Of a stretch of DNA of 64,000 nt, positions 45,935 through 53,919 are shown piece after piece; within the stretch, counting starts at the first letter, position 1, and every line of letters starts with the position of its first letter. The DNA comes from Streptomyces sp. M92. GTDB taxonomy: Bacteria; Actinomycetota; Actinomycetes; Streptomycetales; Streptomycetaceae. The position numbers and the translations under genes are program-made. The stretch lies in NCBI RefSeq assembly GCF_028473745.1, contig NZ_CP101137.1, forward strand, positions 3,100,001 through 3,164,000, in the 5' to 3' direction. The notes under the pieces are model-generated. The model worked only from the letters and a program-made list of their open reading frames with translations, ran no database searches and was not told the origin of the DNA.

Positions 45935-47898
45935 CAGGCATGGGTGAGGGGAAGGACCGCCTCTACGAACTCGCCCGCGCCGCCACCGTTCACCTGCTGC
46001 CCGCCCGGGGCGACGGTGCGCCGATGTGGGGCAGCGGCTTCTTCGTCGCGCCGGGACGAGTCCTCACCGCCGCCCACGTGCTGCGCCCGCACCTCGCGGC
46101 GGACCCCGGCGCCGTCTTCAGGGTGCGCGGCGAGGGGGTCGACGCCGAGGCCCGTCTGGAACAGTGGCTGCTGACCGACCCGCGCCGCCAGACCGTTCCC
46201 CTGGAGGAGGACCTGGCCCTGGTGCGGCTGGCGGGGGAGCCCGAGGAGTACCGGCACGAGTGCGTGTGGCTCGCCGACCGGGCCGTGCTCCACTCCGGCG
46301 CACTCAAGGTGTGCGGGTACCACCCGGGACCGCCCGAGACGCACTTCCGGATCGTCGACGCCGAGATCAACGGGCACGAGGACCGGCACGGACTGATCAT
46401 CAAGCCCGACATCGACTTCCCCGGCGGAGTCTCCGGCGGCCCCCTCGTCGACCCCGAGACGGGAGCCGTGATCGGGTTGGTCAAGTCGCGCCGCAAGCAG
46501 CAGGACGGCGGCAAGGCCGTCGCCATCTCCGCCTTGCGGCGCTTCGGACCGGCGTACCGCACGCTGCTGGCCGAGCACGACCGCTGGCACGGGGACGAGC
46601 CGCAGTCCCCGGCCGGGGACAACTGGATAGATCTCCAGGGCGGGCCCCCGGCCGGCACCGGCGAGCAGTGGACCCCCGCCGACCGCCGGGACGCGCTGCG
46701 CCTGCTCGCCGAACTGCCGCCGCCGCCGGACGCGCCCACCGTCGAACTGCTCGCCAAGAAGGCGCGCAGCCGCAACACCTGGCCGGGAGCCACCCCCGAA
46801 CTGCTCACCTGGCGGGACGGCACGGGCCTGCTCTACGAGGGCGCCCGCCCGCTGGAGGCCCTGACTTTCCTGCGCTACCTGAGGTGCATCGAGCTGTACA
46901 CGGCCTCCCGCGGCGGCGACGCGACCGCCCTCGGCCGGTGGATCGAGCGGCGACTGCGCCGTGAACCGCGACGGCCCCTGCACGACCTGGTCCACGACGT
47001 GGGTCTCCCCGAAGGGCTGCGCCCGCCCCCCGAGACCGCGCCGGAACGCGTCGTGATCCCCTACCCCGGGCCGGGCGAGGGGGCGACCGTCGCCGTCCTG
47101 CTCGACCCGGTGATCGGCACGAGGCCCACCCGGTTCTTCTGGCAGATCTGGTACGACGACGGCCAAGGTGAACCCGAACTCCACGAGGTGGACGGCTCGG
47201 TCCACGGACACGACCCCGCCGGCCTCGTCCAGGCGCTGCGAGGGCCGCTGGGCCGGCTGCTGCGGGCCAAAGACCAGGAGGCTCGGCCGGTGCCTCTCGA
47301 AGTCGCCCTCCCGGTCGAGCACTTCGACACCGCCGTGCACCGCTGGCGGTTCGACGACATAGCCGAACTCAACGACGCCGGGCACCTGGGGGCGCGCCGC
47401 CGCGTAGTGCTGCGCGCCCTCGAGCGCCGGGGAGATCCGGACAAACTCTGGACCGAACGCTGGGAGGCCATGTCCTCCCAGCGGCGCTTCAACGGCTGGC
47501 GCACCCCGGGGCAGGGCGGCTTCCCCGGTGCCCACGGTTACCGCCACGCCGCCTTCGACCGCATACCGGTCATGTGCCGCCCGGTCGGCCGCGACCCCGG
47601 ACGCACCGCCATGAGGCTCGCCCTGGAGAGCGGGCACGGCATCGCCCTGTGGCACGTCGACGGCCACTCCTCCCCGGTCTGCCCCGAGTCGTGTGACACC
47701 CTCTACGCCAGGGCGGAGGAACTCCTCACCACGCTCGGCTCCCTCGCCGAACTGCCGGACCGGATACGCCACGTCCGCCAGGAGATCAGCGAGCTGCGGA
47801 ACGACCGCGCCTGGGCCGAGCCGATGGCCCTTCTGTACGACGACCCGCGCCGCCCCCTGCCCTCCGAAGAGGGCGGAACGCTGGACGCGCCCCTGTGA
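45931..47898 (+). CDS. Trypsin-like serine protease with VMAP-type C-terminal domain
   Basis: About 655 residues. The N-terminal 220 are a chymotrypsin-fold protease with an intact triad: H49 (VLTAAHVL), D94 (EEDLALVRL) and S168 (GVSGGPL). A linker follows, then a VMAP-like C-terminal region with RRSLHDL-type segments, WIERRLRREPRRPLHDLV, an EVDGSVHGHDPAG area and a conserved tail (FDRIPVMCRPVGRD, IALWHVDGHSS). No signal peptide, so it acts in the cytoplasm. GTG 45931 overlaps the previous stop; ATG 45940 is the alternative. Proteases of this type are proposed effectors of vWA-MoxR-VMAP systems. Confidence 0.8.
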   Translation: MTGMGEGKDRLYELARAATVHLLPARGDGAPMWGSGFFVAPGRVLTAAHVLRPHLAADPGAVFRVRGEGVDAEARLEQWLLTDPRRQTVPLEEDLALVRLAGEPEEYRHECVWLADRAVLHSGALKVCGYHPGPPETHFRIVDAEINGHEDRHGLIIKPDIDFPGGVSGGPLVDPETGAVIGLVKSRRKQQDGGKAVAISALRRFGPAYRTLLAEHDRWHGDEPQSPAGDNWIDLQGGPPAGTGEQWTPADRRDALRLLAELPPPPDAPTVELLAKKARSRNTWPGATPELLTWRDGTGLLYEGARPLEALTFLRYLRCIELYTASRGGDATALGRWIERRLRREPRRPLHDLVHDVGLPEGLRPPPETAPERVVIPYPGPGEGATVAVLLDPVIGTRPTRFFWQIWYDDGQGEPELHEVDGSVHGHDPAGLVQALRGPLGRLLRAKDQEARPVPLEVALPVEHFDTAVHRWRFDDIAELNDAGHLGARRRVVLRALERRGDPDKLWTERWEAMSSQRRFNGWRTPGQGGFPGAHGYRHAAFDRIPVMCRPVGRDPGRTAMRLALESGHGIALWHVDGHSSPVCPESCDTLYARAEELLTTLGSLAELPDRIRHVRQEISELRNDRAWAEPMALLYDDPRRPLPSEEGGTLDAPL

Positions 47899-48076
47899 GC
47901 GCCGCCCGTGCACCCCGGTACGCGCCCGGCGGGCGCCGCGTGGGCGGCCGTCATTGGCCGGAACACGACGGTTCAGGGGAGGCACACGGGTACATTTCCA
48001 GGGGCCCGTTGTGGGTGCACAACGCCCTCGTCGGCCAGGCCGTGGACAACCGCCGACCGTCGACGAGGAGCACCGC

Positions 48077-49075
48077 ATGAGCGAGTGGTTCATCTACCGG
48101 GGCACCGGGCAGCCGGACCCCGAACGGATCGGGCAGCTGCCCGCCCCGCCCCCGTGGCGGGCCTTCGACACCCCGGCCGTGGACTACGACGTACCGGATC
48201 TCGGCTCCTCCACCCGGCGCAGGCTCGGCGCACGCACCGTCCCGCTGCCCATCCAGGACCCCGGCACCCTCGAACTGGTCAATGCCTCCCTCTATCTGCG
48301 CCGCCCCCTGCTCGTCACCGGCGAACCGGGCGTGGGCAAGTCGACGCTGGCCCACTCCATCGCCTACGAACTCGGCCTCGGCCGAGTCCTGGAATGGCCG
48401 GTCGTGTCCCGCAGCGAACTGCGCGACGGGCTCTACACGTACGACGCCATCGGCCGTCTCCAGGACGCCCAGCTGCCCGACGGCCAGGGGGCCCCTGACA
48501 TCGGCAGGTACATCAAACTCGGCCCGCTCGGCACCGCGCTGCTCGCCGCCGACCGGCCCCGCGTGCTGCTCATCGACGAGCTGGACAAGAGCGACATCGA
48601 CCTGCCCAACGACCTGCTCAACGTGCTGGAGGAGGGTGCCTTCGCCATCCCCGAGCTCGAGCGGATCGCCGACCGCACCCCGGTCGTCGAGGTCCTCACC
48701 GACGACGGCAGGCGGGTCGCGGTCGCGGAGGGCCGGGTGCAGTGCCGGGCCTTCCCCTTCGTCGTGATGACCAGTAACCGTGAGCGCGAGTTCCCCGCCC
48801 CGCTGCTGCGCCGCTGCATCCCGCTGGACCTCAGGGCCCCGCGCGACGAACGCCTCGCCGCTCTGGTGCAGGCACATTTCGGCCAGGGGGCCTACGACGA
48901 CAACCACGACATCGTGGACCGGTTCGCCCGCGCCGAGACGGACGGTGCGCTACGGCCCACCGACCAGCTGCTCAACGCGATCTTCCTCGCCCAGTACGCC
49001 GCCCGCGACGCCGCACACCGGCGCGAGGAGATCTCGGACCTCCTGATGCAGCCCCTGGACCGCGGGCCGCGGTAA
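48077..49075 (+). CDS. MoxR-type AAA+ ATPase
   Basis: 332 residues. Walker A GEPGVGKST begins at residue 82, Walker B LLIDELDK is at about 165-172, sensor 1 is MTSNRERE, and the arginine finger lies in LLRRCIPLDL. The N-terminal 70 residues (WFIYRGTGQPDPERI, PPPWRAFD) are specific to this system type. MoxR ATPases remodel partners with vWA-domain proteins; such a partner is encoded four bases downstream. GAGGAG precedes ATG 48077. A 178-base gap separates it from the protease gene. Confidence 0.9.
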   Translation: MSEWFIYRGTGQPDPERIGQLPAPPPWRAFDTPAVDYDVPDLGSSTRRRLGARTVPLPIQDPGTLELVNASLYLRRPLLVTGEPGVGKSTLAHSIAYELGLGRVLEWPVVSRSELRDGLYTYDAIGRLQDAQLPDGQGAPDIGRYIKLGPLGTALLAADRPRVLLIDELDKSDIDLPNDLLNVLEEGAFAIPELERIADRTPVVEVLTDDGRRVAVAEGRVQCRAFPFVVMTSNREREFPAPLLRRCIPLDLRAPRDERLAALVQAHFGQGAYDDNHDIVDRFARAETDGALRPTDQLLNAIFLAQYAARDAAHRREEISDLLMQPLDRGPR

Positions 49076-49078
49076 CCG

Positions 49079-52000
49079 ATGGCCGCCCAGGAAGCCCCGA
49101 CCGCGGCCGACGGTGCCGCGCCCGCGCTTGCCGGGTTGGTCGCGCGGATGCGGTACGCGGGGATCGGGCCGGGCGTCGAGGAACTCGCGGACGCCCTGTG
49201 GCTGGCCCGCTGGCTGCCCGCCCCCGCCTCACCGGCGGCCGAAGAGGCACCCCGCACCGGAGGCGGCCCGGAGGCACCGCCCGGTGAGCCGCCCGCCGTG
49301 TCCCCGACGCCTCCGGGAAGCGCGCAGTCCGCGGACCGGGGCGAGACCCCTCCCGGCGAGGGCGGCTGGCTGTTCGCCCCCGGCTCCGACGGCCCAGTGA
49401 GCGGCGGGGGCGGTACCGGCGACAGGCCGGCGCCCGTGCGGGTCCCGGCCGCCCCCGCCCTGCCCGAACCCCTCGCCCTGCAGCGGGGCCTGCGCCCGCT
49501 GCAGCGCTACCGCGCCCCCGTACGTCCGGTCCCGCGCACCCTGGACGAACGGGCCACCGCCGAACGGGCCGCGGAGTCCGGCCTCGTGCTGCCCGTGCTG
49601 CGCACCGACCGGCGCCGCGAGGCCCGGTTGCTGCTCCTGATGGACGTGTCGACCTCCACCGTGGTCTGGCAGCAGGCCCTGGACGAGTTGCGCCAGGTCT
49701 GCGCCCGGGCTGGCGCCTTCCGTGAGCTGCAGGTGCAGTACCTTCACGAAGGCCTCGGCGGCCGGCCCGGCTGTTCCTCCTATCCGAGGACGGGCGGCCT
49801 GCTGCGCGCGCCCGAGCAGCTCAGCGATCCGACCGGCCGACGCGTGACCCTGGTGCTCAGCGACTGCGCCGGACCCATGTGGCGCAGCGGCCGCATGCAG
49901 CGGCTGCTGCACCGCTGGGCGGCCACGGCCCCGGTCGCCGTGGCCCAGCCCCTGCCCCAGCGCATGTGGGCCCGTACCCATCTGCCGGCCCGGCGCGGGA
50001 CGCTGCACCGCCGTGAGGGCCCGGCCGGCGCGCTGGAGTTCCGCCCCGACCGGGGCCCGGTCGACGACGGTGCGCTGCCCGTGCCCGTGCTGGCGCTGCG
50101 CCGCCCCTCGGTGGAGGGCTGGGCTCGGCTGGTGTCCGGTGCCACCGGGCAGTCGCTGGCCGCCGCCGCGGGCTGGGTGCGCGCCGACCACCCCGCCTCC
50201 TCGGCGCCCGTGCGCGCGGCCGAGGAGATCGGCGGTGCCGAGCGGGTCCGGACCTTCCTGCGCCCCGCCTCGCCGGAGGCGCGCCGCCTCGCGGTGTACC
50301 TGTCGGCGGTGCCCCTCGAGTTGCCGGTGATGCAGCTGGTCCAGCACGCGATGCTCGCCGGGAGCGGACCCGAGGTCCTTTCGGAGGTGCTCCTGGGCGG
50401 GCTGGTGCGCCGTGAGCCGGACACGGACGATCCGCAGACGGTGCGGTACCGCTTCCTGCCGGGCGTCGCCACGGAACTGCGGTCCCGGCTGACCGTCGAG
50501 GACGTCGAGCTGCTGTTCAAGCACTGCTCCGCGTACGTGGAGCGCCGCTTCGGCCGCAGCGTGCGCAACTTCCCCGCCCTGGCGGGGGCGTTCCTGCGCG
50601 GTGCGGTCACTCCAGGAGAGCAGCTGGTCCCCGCGACCGACCCCCTCGGGGTCCCTGTCACCGGTTCGGTGACCGGTCCCGGCACCGCGGAACCACCCGG
50701 CCTGCGCGCCTTCGCCGAGGTGTCGGCGGAGGTGTTGCGCGAGCTCGGCGCCCGGATGCCGAGGACGGCCGTCGGCCCCGAGGCCGACGCGGGTGTGCTG
50801 CTGGAACGGGCCCGGGAGGCCCACGCCCGCTTCCGGGCGGAGGGGCAGACCTGTGATCTCGACGCCGCCGTCGGTGGTCTGCGTCAGGTGCTCACGGTGG
50901 CCCGCGCGGGCGAGCGGCGTGTGGCGGCCGCCGAGTTGCTGGCGGAGTGCCTGATGGACCGGTGGCGTGTGGGTGCGGACGGCGGCGACCTGCGGGAGGC
51001 CTGGGAGGCGGTCGCGGACCTGCGGGGCATCACCGGGCACGGACGGTTCATCCGAGGCGTGATCTGCGGGGACCAGGCTTCCGCGTTGCAGGAAGAGGGC
51101 ATCGGCTTCCCCGGGGTCACTGACGACCTGCGGGACTGGGCGGCTGGCGCCGCGTCGCAGAGCGAGTACGACGCCGTCGAGTTCGCCCGGGCGGTCCTGC
51201 TGTACCTGGCCGACCGTGACTTCGCCGCCGTCCTGGCCATGGAGAGCGAGAGTGCCGGCCTGCGACACTTCGCCGGGAGCGCCCTGCTGCACCTGCGCCG
51301 CCTCATCGGGCTGGCGGGCGCGAGCCGGACCGGGCCCGACGGCCCCTATGCGGCCGCCGCGGACCCGGAGGAGTGGTACGTCGCCCATCTGTACCGCGCC
51401 GTCGACGCCGCCACCACGGCGATCGAAGTGCGCGGCTCCGACCGCGTCCGCGTCGAACGGGGACGGGTCTGGCTGGAACTGGCCGAGCACCTCGCCGGGC
51501 AGGGCGCCGTCGCCTCCTCCGCCGGCGAGACGGACCGCGGCCGTGACGCGGCTGCTTCGGCCATCGAGGACTTCATGGCCGTGCTGCGGGAGGACAACGA
51601 CCTTCCGAACACCGGGCGCTGCCGGGCCTGGCTGGACGTGGCGTCCGCCGTGGACCTCGCTGGGACGGACGACGACCGCGACCACTCCCTGATCGTCCAC
51701 GCGCTGGAACGGGCCGAGGAAGCCGCAGGTGACGACGAGGACCTGCGTGTCGAGTGCCGTACCCGCGCCGGTAACGTGCATTGGGAGAGCTACGAACGCA
51801 CCGGCGCCCCCGTCTCGCTCGACCTGGCCGTCGACACGTGGGAGGCGGTGGTACGGCTGCTGCGAGAGGACGACCCACGGCTGCCCGCCGTACTCACCGA
51901 CTGCGGGGTGGCCCTGAGTGAGCGGGCCGGCCGCCACGGCGCTCCGCAGGACGTCCACCGGGCCGTGGACCTGCTCCGGCGGGCCGTCGAAGGGACCCTT

Positions 52001-52462
52001 CCCGACGATCCCGACCTTCCCCACCGCCGGTATCGGCTCGCCGGGGCCCACTTCGCGCGCTTCGAAGTCGCGCACGTGCTTTCCGACCTGTACGAGGCTG
52101 ACTGGCTGCTGGGCGAGGCGGTCCGCGGTTCCGAAGAGCCACCGCTCCAGGCGCTGTTCCTGATCCATCGCGGCACCGTCGCCGAGACGCTGTACGAACG
52201 GCTGGGTACCTCCGACCACGCCGAGAAGGCCGTGGAGTACTTCACCCGCGGTGTCGAGCACGCCCGGGAGGGGGGCGCGGCCGCGCGGGACGTCCTGGCC
52301 CTGTCCCTGCAGGGGCGGGCCAGCCTCCGGGAACGGCTCGGCCGCTTCCGCAGCGCCCTCGCCGACTACCGGGAGGCTCTGCGCCTTACCTCGGACCCCG
52401 AGCTCGCCAGGGAGCTCCGCTCGGGCCTCGCGCGCCTCACTTCCGGAACGGCCGACGCGTGA
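49079..52462 (+). CDS. SAV_2336-type large protein with vWA-like domain
   Basis: 1127 residues. After a Pro/Gly-rich N terminus (about 45-150), residues about 180-330 form a vWA-like domain. Its metal-site motif is intact: D189-V-S191-T-S193 (LLLLMDVSTSTVVW), with LVLSDCAGPMWRSGRMQ as a later strand-loop. The middle region (about 380-500) resembles the SAV_2336 N-terminal family. The last 500 residues are TPR-like helical repeats (LLERAREAHARFRAEGQ, AVEYFTRGVEHAREGG). Starts four bases after the MoxR stop and overlaps the peptide gene by four. Acts as the vWA partner in a MoxR system, by context. Confidence 0.8.
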   Translation: MAAQEAPTAADGAAPALAGLVARMRYAGIGPGVEELADALWLARWLPAPASPAAEEAPRTGGGPEAPPGEPPAVSPTPPGSAQSADRGETPPGEGGWLFAPGSDGPVSGGGGTGDRPAPVRVPAAPALPEPLALQRGLRPLQRYRAPVRPVPRTLDERATAERAAESGLVLPVLRTDRRREARLLLLMDVSTSTVVWQQALDELRQVCARAGAFRELQVQYLHEGLGGRPGCSSYPRTGGLLRAPEQLSDPTGRRVTLVLSDCAGPMWRSGRMQRLLHRWAATAPVAVAQPLPQRMWARTHLPARRGTLHRREGPAGALEFRPDRGPVDDGALPVPVLALRRPSVEGWARLVSGATGQSLAAAAGWVRADHPASSAPVRAAEEIGGAERVRTFLRPASPEARRLAVYLSAVPLELPVMQLVQHAMLAGSGPEVLSEVLLGGLVRREPDTDDPQTVRYRFLPGVATELRSRLTVEDVELLFKHCSAYVERRFGRSVRNFPALAGAFLRGAVTPGEQLVPATDPLGVPVTGSVTGPGTAEPPGLRAFAEVSAEVLRELGARMPRTAVGPEADAGVLLERAREAHARFRAEGQTCDLDAAVGGLRQVLTVARAGERRVAAAELLAECLMDRWRVGADGGDLREAWEAVADLRGITGHGRFIRGVICGDQASALQEEGIGFPGVTDDLRDWAAGAASQSEYDAVEFARAVLLYLADRDFAAVLAMESESAGLRHFAGSALLHLRRLIGLAGASRTGPDGPYAAAADPEEWYVAHLYRAVDAATTAIEVRGSDRVRVERGRVWLELAEHLAGQGAVASSAGETDRGRDAAASAIEDFMAVLREDNDLPNTGRCRAWLDVASAVDLAGTDDDRDHSLIVHALERAEEAAGDDEDLRVECRTRAGNVHWESYERTGAPVSLDLAVDTWEAVVRLLREDDPRLPAVLTDCGVALSERAGRHGAPQDVHRAVDLLRRAVEGTLPDDPDLPHRRYRLAGAHFARFEVAHVLSDLYEADWLLGEAVRGSEEPPLQALFLIHRGTVAETLYERLGTSDHAEKAVEYFTRGVEHAREGGAAARDVLALSLQGRASLRERLGRFRSALADYREALRLTSDPELARELRSGLARLTSGTADA

Positions 52463-52611
52463 CCCACCCCACCGACGAGGCGGAGACACCCCTGCCCGAA
52501 CTCCACCGGCCCGCCCGCTCCGACCATCCGGTGTTGGCCGCGATCCTCACCGAACTTCGCGCCCGCGACGGGGAGAACACCGTCGTCGCCTACTACGAGG
52601 ACGCCCCGTGA
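52459..52611 (+). CDS. Candidate RiPP precursor peptide (Y-x-D variant of FxSxx-COOH)
   Basis: 50 codons from GTG 52459, overlapping the previous stop by four bases and the radical SAM start by four (GTGA at 52608). The leader is acidic and Pro-rich, followed by HPVLAAILTELRARDGEN. The C terminus is TVVAYYEDAP. Counting from the end, Tyr and Asp occupy the positions of Phe and Ser in the F-x-S-x-x tail of FxsA peptides, so Y-E-D would be the three-residue cyclophane motif. Position, size and maturase support this; modification is inference. Confidence 0.75.
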   Translation: MTHPTDEAETPLPELHRPARSDHPVLAAILTELRARDGENTVVAYYEDAP

Positions 52612-53819
52612 CGGCCCACCGTCGGCCGACCGCGTGCCGGCCCGCGCCGCGGCCCGACGGCCGGGAGCACGTGCCCACGCCGCTGCGGCAGTTCGTCCTC
52701 AAGGTCCACGGCCGCTGCAACCTCGACTGCACCTACTGCTACCTCTACCGCGGCCGGGACGACGGCTGGCGGGACCGCCCGGCCCGGGTCGGCGCTCGCG
52801 TCATGGAGCACACTGCGGCCCGTGTCGCCGAGCACGTCGCCGCCCACGGCCTCGACCACATCCGCGTCGAACTGCACGGCGGCGAACCTCTCCTCGCCGG
52901 CCCCGCCCCCGTGCGGGAGTACGTCCGCGCCGTGCGCCGGGCCGTCCCCGAGGGCTGCCGGATCACCGCCACCGTGCAGACCAACGGCACCCGCCTCACC
53001 GAACGCGGCCTGCGGCAGCTCACCGAGGACGGCATCCGGGTCGGCCTCAGCCTCGACGGCGGACGTGCCGCCCACAACGCGCGCCGCGTCGATCACGCGG
53101 GCCGGCCCGCCTGGCCCGCCGCCCTCGCGGCCGCCCGCCGGCTCGCCGCGCACCCGCAGGCGTACGCCGGAATCCTGTGCACCGTCGATCTCGCCGCCGA
53201 TCCGCTGGACGTCTACCACTCGCTTCTGGAGCTGGCCCCGCCCCGCCTGGACCTCCTCCTGCCGCACGCCAACTGGGGCAATCCGCCGCCAGGCCTCGTC
53301 GGCGGGCCGCCCGGCAGGCACCGGCCCGTGGCCACGCCGTACGGGGACTGGCTGGCCACGGTCTTCGATGCCTGGTGGGACGCGGGCCGGCTGCGCACCC
53401 GAGTGCGCCTCTTCCAGGAGATCGTCGCCCTGCTGCTGGGGGCACCCAGTCGGGCCGAGGCCGTGGGGCTGTCGCCGGTGGCCGCCGTCGTCGTCGAGAC
53501 GGACGGCGCGATTGAGCAGGTTGATTCGCTCAGAACCGCCTACCGGGGCGCCGCCGAGACCGGGCTCGACGTCTTCCGGCACTCCTTCGACACGGCCCTG
53601 CGCCACCCGGGGATCGCGGCCCGCCAGTCGGGCGAGCGGGCCCTGGGAGAGGAGTGCCGGGCCTGCCCGGTCGGCCGGGTGTGCGGGGGCGGCAACTACG
53701 TGCACCGGTACGCGCCTGGCCCGCGATTCGATCACCCGAGCGTGTACTGCGCCGATCTGGAGCGGCTGATCCGGCATGTCGCGCGCCGACTCGAAGGCAC
53801 CGTACGTGTTGCCATGTGA
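52608..53819 (+). CDS. fxsB: FxsB-family radical SAM/SPASM peptide maturase
   Basis: 403 residues. Radical SAM cluster ligands are C37, C41 and C44 (CNLDCTYC). The beta-strand ELHGGEPLLAGP and the glycine-rich VQTNGTRLT are SAM-site blocks. SPASM cysteines include C350, C353, C359 (CRACPVGRVCGGG) and C381 (VYCADL). PLRQFVLKVH, LLPHANWG and VFRHSFDTALRHPGIAARQ match the FxsB subfamily, whose members install carbon-carbon cyclophane links near the precursor C terminus. GTG 52608 overlaps the peptide stop, which is strong evidence for a precursor-enzyme pair. Confidence 0.88.
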   Translation: MTAHRRPTACRPAPRPDGREHVPTPLRQFVLKVHGRCNLDCTYCYLYRGRDDGWRDRPARVGARVMEHTAARVAEHVAAHGLDHIRVELHGGEPLLAGPAPVREYVRAVRRAVPEGCRITATVQTNGTRLTERGLRQLTEDGIRVGLSLDGGRAAHNARRVDHAGRPAWPAALAAARRLAAHPQAYAGILCTVDLAADPLDVYHSLLELAPPRLDLLLPHANWGNPPPGLVGGPPGRHRPVATPYGDWLATVFDAWWDAGRLRTRVRLFQEIVALLLGAPSRAEAVGLSPVAAVVVETDGAIEQVDSLRTAYRGAAETGLDVFRHSFDTALRHPGIAARQSGERALGEECRACPVGRVCGGGNYVHRYAPGPRFDHPSVYCADLERLIRHVARRLEGTVRVAM

Positions 53820-53919
53820 GCTGAACGTCACACTCAACTCGGCGCGAATCAGGCTTCTTTGACGCACAATTGACTAACCTGTGCTCAGTCGTGACCAGGT
53901 CGGCCGAGGGGACAGCGAG

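Noticed and set aside
45454..48093. 879-codon open frame on the minus strand opposite the Trypco1, protease and MoxR genes
   Set aside because: A GC-bias shadow: it spans three plus-strand genes and their gaps, and its translation is low-complexity with no domain.
49229..52489. 1086-codon minus-strand frame opposite the vWA protein
   Set aside because: Mirror of a real gene with family motifs on the plus strand; no start site or domain of its own.
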